Shown piece by piece: positions 17,352 through 26,967 of a DNA stretch of 43,279 nucleotides (position 1 is the first letter of the stretch; every line of letters starts with the position of its first letter). Both the position numbers and the translations under genes were made by a program. The DNA lies in contig CAZTPA010000024.1 of assembly GCA_964614525.1 (NCBI GenBank), forward strand, positions 1-43,279, read 5' to 3'. The notes under the pieces are model-generated. The model did not search any database. It saw only the letters and a program-made list of their open reading frames with translations, and was not told the DNA's origin. Origin of the DNA: PWND01 sp964614525. GTDB taxonomy: Bacteria > Bacteroidota > Bacteroidia > Bacteroidales > UBA7960.

Positions 17352-19091
17352 ATGTACGACATTATCGAATTAAACAACAAATTATTATCAGAGTTGAAAG
17401 AGATTGCTAAATCTCTAGGAATCAAAAAGGTAGAGTCTTTCAAGAAGCAGGAATTGATATATAAGATTTTGGATACTCAGGCTTTAAACCCATCGAAAGA
17501 AATTCTAAAGGCTGAAAAAAAACCCAGAATAAGACAAACAAACCAGCCTCAAAGACCTGTAAACAAACAAGATAACAAGCCTACCAAAGTAGCGGACAAC
17601 AAAGTTGCCGATTCCAAGGAAGAAAAACCCACCGCGAAACCTGATAATATTCCAAGTTCTAACAGAGAATCAAATAATCCAAATTCCTGGAAAAATGTCG
17701 AGGATAAGTCCAAAAACAAAGGACAACAAAAAGCGGATAACAAACCTCTGTCAAAAACAATAGATTCAAACATAAAAGAGCCTGCAACTAAATTAGATAA
17801 AGAGGAAACTACACCTTCAAATCCTGCTCCAGCTGCAAAAGAATCTGAACAAAAAACTCAGGAAGCACCAAAGCAACAAAAACAGGATTCACAAACCCGC
17901 AGCAGTGACAAAGATCGCAGTTCTTTCAAACCAAAAAGCAACGAACGCAGAACCAACGAATCAGCATATGAGTTTGACGGAATAATTTCTGCTGAAGGAG
18001 TATTAGAAATAATGCCTGACGGATATGGTTTCTTAAGATCATCTGATTACAACTATTTAAATTCCCCTGATGACATATATGTTTCTCAAAGTCAGATAAA
18101 ACTTTTTGGATTAAAAACCGGTGACACAGTTAATGGCGGAATTCGTCCTCCTAAAGAAAATGAAAAATACTTTCCGCTTATAAAGGTTGAAAAAATTAAT
18201 GGAAGAAACCCTGCTGAAGTTAGAGACAGAGTTCCATTTGATTTTTTAACACCTTTGTTTCCGGAAGAAAAATTTAATATTACAGATCATCCAAACGCAT
18301 CATTATCAGTTAGAATTATTGATATGTTTGCCCCTATTGGAAAAGGTCAGCGTGGTTTAATAGTTGCTCAGCCAAAAACCGGTAAAACAATATTACTTCA
18401 AGATATTGCAAATGCAATCGCTGCAAACCATCCTGAAGTTTACCTCATTGTTCTTCTTGTTGATGAAAGACCTGAAGAGGTGACTGAAATGGCACGTAAT
18501 GTAAATGCTGAAGTTGTTTCTTCAACATTTGATGAACCGGCAGAGAGACATGTTAAAGTCGCAAACATCGCATTAGAAAAAGCAAAAAGAATGGTAGAAT
18601 GTGGACATGATGTTGTAATATTGCTTGATAGTATTACACGTCTTGCCAGGGCATTTAATACTGTAGCTCCGGCATCAGGTAAAGTTCTTTCAGGTGGTGT
18701 TGATGCAAATGCACTTCACAAACCAAAACGCTTTTTTGGAGCTGCACGTAATATTGAAAACGGAGGTTCTCTTTCAATAATAGCTACTGCTCTTATTGAT
18801 ACAGGAAGTAAAATGGATGAAGTTATCTTTGAGGAATTTAAAGGTACAGGTAATATGGAACTTCAACTTGACAGGAAGCTTTCCAACAAAAGAATATTCC
18901 CATCTATTGATATTGTTGCTTCCGGTACAAGACGTGAAGACCTCTTACTCGATAAAGATATGATGAACCGAATTTGGGTATTAAGAAAGTTCATTAATGA
19001 CATGACAGGAATTGAAGCTATGGAGTTTTTAATGGACAGAATTAAACATACTAAAACAAATGAAGAATTCCTGATGTCCATGAATGGATAG
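17352..19091 (+). CDS. rho: Transcription termination factor Rho with large disordered insert
   Basis: A hexameric RNA helicase that releases transcripts from RNA polymerase. At 579 residues it is about 160 longer than E. coli Rho. Residues 1-45 form the Rho N-terminal helical domain. Residues about 46-207 are a low-complexity stretch rich in Lys, Asn, Gln, Ser, Pro and Asp, predicted disordered. The cold-shock-like RNA-binding domain (from GVLEIMPDGYGFLRS) covers about 210-285, and the ATPase follows, with Walker A QPKTGKT at 340-346, Walker B VVILLDS and the Q-loop/R-loop region near LSGGVDANALHKPKRFFGAA. Inserts of this kind are known in Bacteroidota Rho proteins. The gene ends in a 14-bp hairpin shared with copA. 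Confidence 0.97.
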   Translation: MYDIIELNNKLLSELKEIAKSLGIKKVESFKKQELIYKILDTQALNPSKEILKAEKKPRIRQTNQPQRPVNKQDNKPTKVADNKVADSKEEKPTAKPDNIPSSNRESNNPNSWKNVEDKSKNKGQQKADNKPLSKTIDSNIKEPATKLDKEETTPSNPAPAAKESEQKTQEAPKQQKQDSQTRSSDKDRSSFKPKSNERRTNESAYEFDGIISAEGVLEIMPDGYGFLRSSDYNYLNSPDDIYVSQSQIKLFGLKTGDTVNGGIRPPKENEKYFPLIKVEKINGRNPAEVRDRVPFDFLTPLFPEEKFNITDHPNASLSVRIIDMFAPIGKGQRGLIVAQPKTGKTILLQDIANAIAANHPEVYLIVLLVDERPEEVTEMARNVNAEVVSSTFDEPAERHVKVANIALEKAKRMVECGHDVVILLDSITRLARAFNTVAPASGKVLSGGVDANALHKPKRFFGAARNIENGGSLSIIATALIDTGSKMDEVIFEEFKGTGNMELQLDRKLSNKRIFPSIDIVASGTRREDLLLDKDMMNRIWVLRKFINDMTGIEAMEFLMDRIKHTKTNEEFLMSMNG

Positions 19092-19114
19092 CAAGCCTTT
19101 AATAAGTTTATATA

Positions 19115-19160
19115 AAAAGTATTGTAAGAGATTAAATTATAATTTTCTTACAATACTTTT
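19115..19160. terminator. 14-bp hairpin shared by rho and the copper ATPase gene
   Basis: AAAAGTATTGTAAG (19115-19128) pairs perfectly with CTTACAATACTTTT (19147-19160) around an 18-nt AT loop. T-rich sequence follows on both strands, so it can end both convergent transcripts. The right arm contains the stop codon and last codons of the ATPase gene on the minus strand. Confidence 0.75.
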
Positions 19161-21280
19161 CTTTTTCCTCTTCTTTTTAATCTCAGTGAGTTTCCAACAA
19201 CAACAATATCAGATAGCGCCATAGCACCTGCAGCTACTATCGGAGTGAGTAATCCAATAACTGCCAATGGAATTGCAGCAATATTATAAAAGAATGCCCA
19301 GAATAAATTTTCTTTTACGGTACTTATAGTTAATCCTGAAAAATAAAACACATTAGAGAGTAATGATAGATTACCTTTTAGCAGAACTACCTCAGCTGAT
19401 TTAACAGCAACCTGTGTTGCATTGCTCATACTTATTCCGACATAAGCTTTGGCTAATGACGGTGCATCATTTATACCATCTCCCACCATAGCAACTTTTG
19501 AATTCTCAGAAAGCTTTTCAATAATTTCAAGTTTTTGATGCGGAAGTTTTTCAGAATATACTTCATCGATTCCGAGTGTTTCGGCAACTTCCCTGCATCT
19601 GAAATCGCGATCGCCACTTAGCAAAACAGTCTTAAGTCCAAGATTTTTTAAATATTTCACAGTATCAGAAGCTTCAGGTTTAATTTCATCCTTAATATCA
19701 ATAAAAGCAAGTATAGTATCATTTTTCACAAGATAAATGTTATGATGATCTTCCTTTGTAAGCTCAGATGCAATTGCATATGATCCGGCGGCATATTTAT
19801 TCCCTTCACTATCTTTGCCCTCAATTCCAACTCCTTTAATTTCATTAACTTCCGCAAAAGAAATCTCAGCCTGCCCCTTTAATTCACTTACTATCGCTTT
19901 GGCTAATGGGTGAGATGAGTGTTTTTCTAAACTAAATAAAATCTTCTTAGCTTCCGCAATATCGATATCAAAGGTCTTTATATCTCTGATGAAAAAATTA
20001 CCCTGGGTAAGAGTTCCTGTTTTATCAAAAACTACAGTTTCAACTTTGTTTATTTTATCAAATATACTGGCACCTTTAAGCAGAATCCCGTTTTTAGCAG
20101 TTCTTCCCAATCCCACAACTACCGCAGTAGGAATAGCCAATCCCAGGGCACAAGGGCAGGCAATAACCAGCACTGCAATACTTCTCATAAGTGAATCCTT
20201 AAATTCGAGGTCAGCAACCCAGAACCAACCGATAAAAGTAAGTAATGCTATTCCAACAACTACAGGGACAAAAATTGTACTGATTTTATCCGCCAGATTT
20301 TGAAGTTTTGGTTTATCTTGTTGCGCTTTTTTAACCATCTCAATAATCTGTGACAAAACCGTTTTGTTGCCTGTAGCGGTTGCTTTAACTTTTATATTAC
20401 CATTCATTAAGATAGTGCCTGATATAACTTTCATACCACTCACTTTGTCAACAGGCAGGCTCTCACCGGAGATCATACTCTCATCAAGACTACCTCCACC
20501 CCAATATATAACTCCATCCACCGGTACACTGTCGCCGGTATTAACTAAAACCGACTCTCCTTCTTTAACCATTTCAGCGTCAACTTCTTCAATGCTTTCA
20601 GCGCCTTCATGCATTTCTTGTTTAATAATTTTCGCTTTAGTTTTTTGCAAATTGATAAGTTCATCAATAGCAGAAGTGGTTTTATTTACAGAACGATGCT
20701 CCAGCATATTACCCAAAAGAACAATTGTAATAATACTGGCTGAAGTTTCATAAAAAAGATAATCGTGTCCCATTCCATTTATGGTACCTATAAGACTATA
20801 AACAAATGCAGCCGTACTACCCATAAATATCAGGACATCCATATTTGTAACGCCGGATCTTAATGAATAAAATGCACTTTTCCCGAAATGCATAAAACCA
20901 ACAATAAATACAGGAATTGTTAGCGCAAGCTGAAAAATATCATTATGCAAAAAATCCACAGGGATAAACATTGCAAGAATAAGAGGTAAAGTAAAAAATG
21001 CAGAAAACCAGAATTTTTTCTCTATAATTGATAAGCCCTTTTTTTTCTCTTTCGGAGATTCTTCATCCAATGCGCTATAACCAAGAGATTCAATACTTTT
21101 GATGGCTTTTTGTTTTTCTTCTTCACTTGAATAATTAAAAGTAGCTTCTTCAAACGAAAGCTCAACATTTACATCATCAAGTCCTTGCTTTTCAAGTGTT
21201 TTTTTAACTCCCAGTGCACAATTACTGCAAGTCATTCCGGAAACTTTTAGTTTCGCTTTTTTATTTTTTTCCTGAGTCAT
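19148..21280 (-). CDS. copA: Copper-translocating P1B-type ATPase
   Basis: A 710-residue inner-membrane pump that exports Cu(I) with ATP. One heavy-metal-associated domain sits at 10-75 with the binding loop GMTCSNC (Cys18, Cys21). Catalytic features are complete: SGES at 271-274, the membrane metal site Cys375-Pro376-Cys377, the phosphorylated Asp419 in DKTGT, the SSHPLA nucleotide-site motif with His457-Pro458, and GDGIND at 600-605. The later helices hold Tyr665-Asn666 and Met687-x2-Ser690, the pattern of copper rather than zinc pumps. No CopZ chaperone or regulator gene is adjacent. It could also serve cuproenzyme assembly (FixI/CopA2-like), which sequence alone does not exclude. Confidence 0.93.
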   Translation of the reverse strand: MTQEKNKKAKLKVSGMTCSNCALGVKKTLEKQGLDDVNVELSFEEATFNYSSEEEKQKAIKSIESLGYSALDEESPKEKKKGLSIIEKKFWFSAFFTLPLILAMFIPVDFLHNDIFQLALTIPVFIVGFMHFGKSAFYSLRSGVTNMDVLIFMGSTAAFVYSLIGTINGMGHDYLFYETSASIITIVLLGNMLEHRSVNKTTSAIDELINLQKTKAKIIKQEMHEGAESIEEVDAEMVKEGESVLVNTGDSVPVDGVIYWGGGSLDESMISGESLPVDKVSGMKVISGTILMNGNIKVKATATGNKTVLSQIIEMVKKAQQDKPKLQNLADKISTIFVPVVVGIALLTFIGWFWVADLEFKDSLMRSIAVLVIACPCALGLAIPTAVVVGLGRTAKNGILLKGASIFDKINKVETVVFDKTGTLTQGNFFIRDIKTFDIDIAEAKKILFSLEKHSSHPLAKAIVSELKGQAEISFAEVNEIKGVGIEGKDSEGNKYAAGSYAIASELTKEDHHNIYLVKNDTILAFIDIKDEIKPEASDTVKYLKNLGLKTVLLSGDRDFRCREVAETLGIDEVYSEKLPHQKLEIIEKLSENSKVAMVGDGINDAPSLAKAYVGISMSNATQVAVKSAEVVLLKGNLSLLSNVFYFSGLTISTVKENLFWAFFYNIAAIPLAVIGLLTPIVAAGAMALSDIVVVGNSLRLKRRGKRKVL

Positions 21281-21372
21281 AGTATTTATACCTAAAATTT
21301 GTTTTCACCTTAACCTCATTCTAATAACAAATAAAAAGCAATGATGTTTAAAAACATAAGGTATAAAAAAAC

Positions 21373-21783
21373 TCAAGAAATAATGGTGGCGGTAATTCGT
21401 CTGGAACCTCCGCTATTTCTAAACTCACATAAATATATTCCCTGCCAGGTTCCTAGCTTTAACTTATGCTTATCAATAGGTATGGATAATGAGGCTCCAA
21501 TAATTGAGGATTTAATATGAGCAGGCATATCATCGGGACCTTCCATTGTATGCTTCAAGCCGGACATATTTTCCGGCACAAGCCTATTGAAGATGTTTTC
21601 CATATCTTCACGTACAGAAGGGTCTGCATTTTCATTAATTGTGAGCGCTGCTGAAGTATGTTGAATAAACAAATGCAGCAGTCCTTTTTCGGGCAAATTT
21701 GGCAAATTATCATAAATGATTTTTGTTATTAAATGATATCCGCGTTGATATGCCGGTAATTTAATTTCTACATTATTAATCAT
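21373..21783 (-). CDS. YjbQ/UPF0047 family protein
   Basis: A 136-residue small globular protein with the family signature LGTWQGIYLCEFR near 110-122 and the conserved HTSAALTINENADPSVREDM at about 46-65. Members have been reported to show thiamine-phosphate-synthase-like activity, but their physiological role is unsettled. The gene lies between copA and a divergent glycosyltransferase gene, with 78 bp to the latter's ATG. Confidence 0.92.
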   Translation of the reverse strand: MINNVEIKLPAYQRGYHLITKIIYDNLPNLPEKGLLHLFIQHTSAALTINENADPSVREDMENIFNRLVPENMSGLKHTMEGPDDMPAHIKSSIIGASLSIPIDKHKLKLGTWQGIYLCEFRNSGGSRRITATIIS

Positions 21784-21861
21784 AATTGTTAGAATTATTA
21801 GGTTTAAAATCAGAAAAAAATTGCATTTTTGTCAAAACAAAGCAATTCTAAATCAAAAATA

Positions 21862-22980
21862 ATGAACATTGCAGTAAATACAAGACTCCTTTTAAAAAAT
21901 AAATTAGAAGGAGTTGGCTGGTTTACATACGAAACCATTAAAAGGATAACAACTTCGCACCCTGAACATAACTTTCTTTTTATTTTTGACAGGCCATGGA
22001 ATGATGATTTTATTTTTTCTGACAACATTACACCAATAGCAGCAAAAATTCAGAGCAGGCATCCTATATTATGGTATTTATATTTCAATTATAATATTCC
22101 ATACATATTAAACAGAAAAAAAGTTGATCTTTTTGTTTCACCCGACGGTTGGAACATTCCCTCTAAATTTAAATCATATACAGTTGTTCATGACATTAAC
22201 TTTGTACATTTCCCAAAGAATGTACCCTACTGTGAAAGGAAATATTATAATTATTTTTTCCCTCGTTTTATAAAAGACGCATGCAGAGTAGGAACTGTTT
22301 CTGAATTCTCCAAAGATGATATATGTAAAAATTACGGAACCGATCCCGACAAAATTGATGTATTATGTAATGGTGCAAGTTCAGTTTTTCAGCCTATAAG
22401 CAGTGTCGAAAAGGAGGTAATAAAACAGGAGATTTCTAACGGACATGATTATTTCCTGTTTGTAGGTGCCCTAAATCCCAGGAAAAACATTGGGAGATTA
22501 TTAGATGCTTTTGATGCATTTTGCGAAAGAACGGACAACAAAATAATGCTTGTTATTGCCGGCGCAGCAATGTTTTCCGAAAAATCATTCAGCAAAAACT
22601 ATAAGTCCATGAAGCATAAAGACAGGGTGTTTTTTATTGGGAGGCAAAACAGGGATCGATTGGGAAAGATTACCGCAAGTGCTTTATCACTGGTATTCCC
22701 AAGTACTTTTGAGGGTTTTGGAATTCCAATTATTGAAGCAATGAATAGCGATGTTCCTGTTATCACTTCAAATATCACATCTATGCCGGAGGTTGCCGGT
22801 GACGCTGCTATACTGATTGACCCCTACTCTGTTGATTCTATTACAAATGGATTAATATCTATTGCTAAAGACGAAAATCTCAGAAAAAGCCTTATTGAAA
22901 AAGGAAGATTACAAGCGCAAAATTACAGTTGGGATAAAGCTGCATCATTATTTTGGAATGGAATAGAAAAATGCCTGTAA
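21862..22980 (+). CDS. GT4-type glycosyltransferase
   Basis: A 372-residue GT-B glycosyltransferase of family 1/4. The frame is open from a TTG at 21829, but the ATG at 21862 is the better start because MNIAVNTRLLLKNKLEGVGW matches the family's first strand and glycine loop. The C-terminal half has YFLFVGALNPRKNI (donor-domain start) and the E-x7-E sugar-nucleotide motif in STFEGFGIPIIEAM, followed by SMPEVAGDAA. It probably transfers a hexose from a nucleotide sugar to a cell-envelope glycan. It is isolated here, with no polysaccharide cluster around it, so acceptor and product are unknown. Confidence 0.9.
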   Translation: MNIAVNTRLLLKNKLEGVGWFTYETIKRITTSHPEHNFLFIFDRPWNDDFIFSDNITPIAAKIQSRHPILWYLYFNYNIPYILNRKKVDLFVSPDGWNIPSKFKSYTVVHDINFVHFPKNVPYCERKYYNYFFPRFIKDACRVGTVSEFSKDDICKNYGTDPDKIDVLCNGASSVFQPISSVEKEVIKQEISNGHDYFLFVGALNPRKNIGRLLDAFDAFCERTDNKIMLVIAGAAMFSEKSFSKNYKSMKHKDRVFFIGRQNRDRLGKITASALSLVFPSTFEGFGIPIIEAMNSDVPVITSNITSMPEVAGDAAILIDPYSVDSITNGLISIAKDENLRKSLIEKGRLQAQNYSWDKAASLFWNGIEKCL

Positions 22981-23107
22981 GCCTGCTTTAAAGCATTAGA
23001 ATATAACAATAAAGAAACCATTTTTTTGCATAGAACAGTTTTAGAAAAATAAAATTAATTACATTTGCATACTTTTTTCACATAATATTTACCAAAATAA
23101 AACAAAA

Positions 23108-23815
23108 ATGAAAACAATAAGTAAACTGGTTTTAACAGCTCTAAGCTTGTTTTTAGTAATTAATTTAAGTGCACAAAACTGCAACTTCTATTATCCATTA
23201 GTAGAAAACAGCAAGATGCAATATCAAAGCTTTAATAAAAAAGACAAACTTGAAAGCACGCAGGAAGCAACAGTTAAAAATGTAAAAAATGTTGGTGGTG
23301 CAGTTGAAGCAACTATTAATTCCAAGGTTTTTGATAAAAAGAACAAACTCATGCACGAAGGAGATTATACTGTAAGCTGCTCCGGAAATGATGTTTCTAT
23401 TGATATGTCATCTTTTCTTGATCCGGCAATGATGGCAGGTTTTGAAGACATGGAAGTTCAACTTGAAACGAATGATCTTTCAATCCCCTCGGAACTTACT
23501 GTTGGAGAAACACTTAAAGATGCAAGTTTAAAGATGGTCGTAAGTACAGCAGGCATGACAATTGCTAACACAGATCTCCAAATTAAAAACAGAAAAGTTG
23601 AAGGAAAGGAAACTGTAACTACACCTGCGGGAACTTTTGAAGCATATAAAGTAACTTATGACAATGTAATTACAGCCGGCGCAATGGGCATGAATCAAAC
23701 TGTTACTACAAAAACCATTGAATACCTGGTAAAAGATTTAGGATCTGTAAAAACAGAATCTTATGATGCCAATGGAAATTCGCAAGGATATACGGTTTTG
23801 AGTAAAATATACTAA
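23108..23815 (+). CDS. Exported TapB-like protein
   Basis: A 235-residue protein with a clear signal peptide (about 1-22, ending in NLSAQ) and a mature part of antiparallel beta character. The opening CNFYYPLVENSKMQYQSFN and late KTIEYLVKDLGSVKTESYD resemble the TapB/DUF3108-like exported proteins of Bacteroidota, whose role is not established. A TACATTTG -10-like box lies at 23060-23067. The gene stands alone and ends in a strong hairpin shared with the convergent ornithine carbamoyltransferase gene. Confidence 0.6.
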   Translation: MKTISKLVLTALSLFLVINLSAQNCNFYYPLVENSKMQYQSFNKKDKLESTQEATVKNVKNVGGAVEATINSKVFDKKNKLMHEGDYTVSCSGNDVSIDMSSFLDPAMMAGFEDMEVQLETNDLSIPSELTVGETLKDASLKMVVSTAGMTIANTDLQIKNRKVEGKETVTTPAGTFEAYKVTYDNVITAGAMGMNQTVTTKTIEYLVKDLGSVKTESYDANGNSQGYTVLSKIY

Positions 23816-23825
23816 GAATTATTAT

Positions 23826-23868
23826 AAATAAAAAGGCTGTCAATATTGCATTGACAGCCTTTTTATTT
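23826..23868. terminator. Perfect 18-bp bidirectional terminator
   Basis: AAATAAAAAGGCTGTCAA (23826-23843) pairs perfectly with its complement at 23851-23868 around the 7-nt loop TATTGCA. The GC-rich GGCTGTC core followed by T5 on both strands makes it a canonical intrinsic terminator for the TapB-like gene (+) and the arcC-arcB operon (-). Confidence 0.93.
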
Positions 23869-23883
23869 TATAACAAATTACAA

Positions 23884-24885
23884 TTATGCGCCTAAAGTTG
23901 CAACCATAACTGCTTTAATTGTATGCATGCGATTTTCTGCCTGATCAAATACTACAGAAGCTTCTGATTCAAATACTTCCTCTGTAACTTCCATTCCATC
24001 CAGATTATATTTTTGATAAATTTCTTCACCAATAATAGTCTCTCTATTATGAAATGCAGGAAGGCAATGTAAAAACTTAACATTTGGATTTCCTGTAAGC
24101 TCCATAGCTTTTTTATTAACCTGATAAGGCTTAAGCAATTTAATACGTTCTACCCAAACTTCATCAGGCTCACCCATTGACACCCATACGTCAGAATAAA
24201 TAAAATCAGCATCTTTAACACCCTTGGCAACATCTTCTGTAAGAGTAATCTTAGCACCTGTTTCTTTTGCAATTTTTTTACATTCGGCTACCAACTTTTC
24301 GTCAGGCTGACAAGATTTAGGAGCAATTGCTCTAAAGTCGATACCAAGTTTTGCAGAAACCACCATAAGAGAATTACCAACATTGTTTTTGGCATCGCCC
24401 ATATAACACAAAACCATCTTATTAAGAGGTTTGTCACAATGTTCCATCATTGTCATAACATCTGCGAGCATTTGTGTTGGATGAAACTCATTAGTAAGTC
24501 CATTCCAAACCGGTACTCCTGCATATTCGGCAAGCTCTTCGACAACATTTTGTCCAAAGCCTCTATATTCGATTCCGTCATACATTCTTCCCAGTACACG
24601 TGCAGTATCTTTCATTGACTCTTTTTTGCCAATTTGAGAGCCTGTTGGTCCAAGATATGTAACATGAGCACCCTGATCATAAGCTGCTACCTCAAACGCA
24701 CAGCGTGTCCTGGTAGAGGCTTTCTCGAAGATTAGAGCAATGTTTTTGCCTTCAAGGCGTTTTTGCTCATATCCGCTATATTTTGCTTTTTTAAGATCTA
24801 CAGAAAGATCAAGCAAAAACTTAATTTCCTGTGGAGTAAAATCCAACAGTTTTACAAAACTTCTGTTTCTTAAGTTGAATGCCAT
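23884..24885 (-). CDS. arcB: Ornithine carbamoyltransferase
   Basis: A 333-residue cytoplasmic enzyme interconverting ornithine plus carbamoyl phosphate and citrulline plus phosphate. The carbamoyl-phosphate loop EKASTRTR is at 54-61, the HPTQMLAD segment lies near 138, and the ornithine-site HCLPAFHN sits near 273. The long C-terminus with DQAENRMHTIKAVM fits the ArcB/ArgI class. It lies 59 nt downstream of carbamate kinase on the same strand, so the pair most likely runs in the catabolic direction, turning citrulline into ornithine and ATP. No arginine deiminase (arcA) or antiporter gene is in the window, so argF-type biosynthetic use is not excluded. Confidence 0.93.
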   Translation of the reverse strand: MAFNLRNRSFVKLLDFTPQEIKFLLDLSVDLKKAKYSGYEQKRLEGKNIALIFEKASTRTRCAFEVAAYDQGAHVTYLGPTGSQIGKKESMKDTARVLGRMYDGIEYRGFGQNVVEELAEYAGVPVWNGLTNEFHPTQMLADVMTMMEHCDKPLNKMVLCYMGDAKNNVGNSLMVVSAKLGIDFRAIAPKSCQPDEKLVAECKKIAKETGAKITLTEDVAKGVKDADFIYSDVWVSMGEPDEVWVERIKLLKPYQVNKKAMELTGNPNVKFLHCLPAFHNRETIIGEEIYQKYNLDGMEVTEEVFESEASVVFDQAENRMHTIKAVMVATLGA

Positions 24886-24944
24886 AATTTGTTTCTTTTT
24901 TAGATTATTAATTTAAATAATGATAAAATATTATATTAAAATTC

Positions 24945-25886
24945 TTAACTATGAATCACAGTTCCTTTACCTTCTATACCAAGTGCCGGTGCTTCAGTAA
25001 TTATAGCTTCTTTCCCGCCATTTTCAACAAACTCAACACAAGCTCTTACTTTTGGAGCCATGCTACCCTCTGTAAATTGCCCGTCGCTTAAGTGCTTTTT
25101 AATTTCAGGAATAGAAACTTTTTCTAATTTTTGTTCGCCGGGTTTGTGAAAATTAATATACACATTGGGAACATCAGTCAAGATACAAAACTCGTCAGCT
25201 TTAATTTTATTGGCAAGTAAAGACGAAGCTAAATCTTTATCGATAACTGCATCAATGCCAATCATTTTGCCATTATCGTCAATATAAGCCGGAATTCCGC
25301 CACCACCAACTGTAATAACAATACTTCCTTCGCGAGCTAATTTTTCAACCGCTTGCCAATTAGGTATATCTGATGGTCTTGGGGAAGCTACAACCCTTCT
25401 CCATCCTCTTTTGCGAGGATCTTCATGAAAAACCCAGCCATTTTCAGCGGTCATTTTATCAGCCTCTTCTTTTGTATAAAACGGCCCAACAGGTTTTGCA
25501 GGATTTTTAAAAGCCTGATCTTCCTTGTCAACAATAACCTGTGTAACCAAAGTTACAATATTTCTTTTCAGGCCATGCTCTGCAAGAACATTGCGCAATT
25601 GTTGTTCTATCATAAATCCAATAGAACCTTGAGTTTCTGCAACACAAAAATCAATTGGCTGCTTTGGCAATCCGAATATTTGATTTCCTGCCTCATGCTG
25701 AAGCAAAACATTTCCAACTTGCGGGCCGTTACCATGTCCGATAACTATATCATAACCACTTTTTAATAAAGGGACCAGATGCTGACATGTTTCGTAAACA
25801 TTTTGCTCCTGTTCATCAATTGTACCTACCTGATCACCACGCAATAATGCGTTTCCTCCAAATGCTATAACCGATAATTTTTTCAT
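24945..25886 (-). CDS. arcC: Carbamate kinase
   Basis: A 313-residue amino-acid-kinase-fold enzyme that uses carbamoyl phosphate to make ATP, releasing ammonia and carbon dioxide. Diagnostic segments are AFGGNALLRGDQ at the N-terminus, VIGHGNGPQVGNVLLQHEAG near 48-67 and KRGWRRVVASPRP near 159-171, with VGGGGIPAY in the middle. It is the first gene of an arcC-arcB pair. The 361 bp upstream contain its promoter, but no consensus box stands out on this strand. Confidence 0.95.
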   Translation of the reverse strand: MKKLSVIAFGGNALLRGDQVGTIDEQEQNVYETCQHLVPLLKSGYDIVIGHGNGPQVGNVLLQHEAGNQIFGLPKQPIDFCVAETQGSIGFMIEQQLRNVLAEHGLKRNIVTLVTQVIVDKEDQAFKNPAKPVGPFYTKEEADKMTAENGWVFHEDPRKRGWRRVVASPRPSDIPNWQAVEKLAREGSIVITVGGGGIPAYIDDNGKMIGIDAVIDKDLASSLLANKIKADEFCILTDVPNVYINFHKPGEQKLEKVSIPEIKKHLSDGQFTEGSMAPKVRACVEFVENGGKEAIITEAPALGIEGKGTVIHS

Positions 25887-26247
25887 AATTTAATTTTTAT
25901 TTATATTAAAATTTTTAATTGAATTCTTTTCTGTAAAATTGTAAGCTAATATTATAAAATAAGAAATAAGCTTTTGCAAATGGGATTGTCATCCCTGAAG
26001 GCCTTTTAGCTTCATTAGCAGCAGCATTAAACTACAACACTACTAATTAGGTATTGCAGACAAGGCTTGAAAGAATAATATCTCTATTTTATAGAAAATT
26101 ATCATAAAAGCTAAAGTGTTTTATAATAAGTGTTTATGAGAATTTGAACTGCAAAACTATAAAATTTTAATGATATCCTTACAAAAATGTTTTTTTGTGG
26201 ATTCATAAAAAAACTAAATTCGCAAAAGCATTATATTATAAAGAAAA
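25887..26247. other. 361-bp intergenic region between arcC and alkD
   Basis: This holds the divergent promoters of arcC and the AlkD gene. On the plus strand TTTG at 26194-26197 and TAAATTCG at 26215-26222 (one mismatch to TAnnTTTG, spacing 17) may be the alkD promoter. A short hairpin GGGAT-TGTC-ATCCC at 25982-25995 lies on the arcC side. I see no credible gene, RNA or repeat. Confidence 0.35.
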
Positions 26248-26955
26248 ATGATAGAAGAATTAAAAAAAGAACTCTTAAAAAAAGCTGATCCAAAAAGAGC
26301 AAAATCATCATACAAATTTTTCCGGTCCTATGAAGGTGGTTATGGTGAGGGTGATGAATTTATGGGAATAACAGTCCCTGACCAAAGGGCTATTGCCAAA
26401 AAGTATTATAAAGCAATAAGTGTAAAAGAAACAGGATTGCTATTGCTCGACAAATACCATGAACACAGGCTTACAGCAGTGATTATATTATCTTTAAAAT
26501 ATGAGAAAGCCAAAACTGAGATAGAAAAAGAGAGTATTGTAAATGAGTACCTGAAAAATATTTCAGGAGTGAACAACTGGGATATTGTGGATTCTTCAGC
26601 GCATAAAATTCTTGGACCTTTCTATATTGATAAAGATAAAAAGTTATTATATGAATTGCTTGATTCCAATAATTTATGGAAACAACGAATTGCAATTATA
26701 GCTACAATGCATTTCATAAGACAAGGGCTCCATGAGGAAACTTTAAAGATGTCGGAAATGATGTTGAACCACAAACATGACCTAATACATAAAGCAGTGG
26801 GTTGGATGCTCCGGGAAATCGGGAACAGAAACTATGAAGTTGAATATAATTTTCTTGAGAAACATTATAATAAAATGCCCAGAACAATGTTAAGATATGC
26901 AATTGAAAAATTTGATGAAGATATAAGACAAAAGTTTTTAAAAGGAAAAATATAA
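26248..26955 (+). CDS. AlkD-like DNA alkylation repair protein
   Basis: A 235-residue all-helical HEAT-like repeat protein of the AlkD/DNA alkylation repair family, glycosylases that remove bulky or cationic alkylated bases without base flipping. Residues corresponding to those characterised in Bacillus AlkD are present: Trp111 and Asp115 (NNWDIVDSS), Arg147 (LWKQRIA) and Trp186 (GWMLREIG). The N-terminal RSYEGGYGEGDEFMGITVPD is also typical. The WtpA gene starts 12 nt downstream, so the two are probably on one transcript although their functions have no evident link. Confidence 0.9.
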   Translation: MIEELKKELLKKADPKRAKSSYKFFRSYEGGYGEGDEFMGITVPDQRAIAKKYYKAISVKETGLLLLDKYHEHRLTAVIILSLKYEKAKTEIEKESIVNEYLKNISGVNNWDIVDSSAHKILGPFYIDKDKKLLYELLDSNNLWKQRIAIIATMHFIRQGLHEETLKMSEMMLNHKHDLIHKAVGWMLREIGNRNYEVEYNFLEKHYNKMPRTMLRYAIEKFDEDIRQKFLKGKI

Positions 26956-26967
26956 TAAAAAATTCTA

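Noticed and set aside
25982..25995. GGGAT-TGTC-ATCCC hairpin upstream of arcC as a riboswitch or attenuator
   Set aside because: Five base pairs with no conserved surrounding structure or T-tract; not distinguishable from chance.
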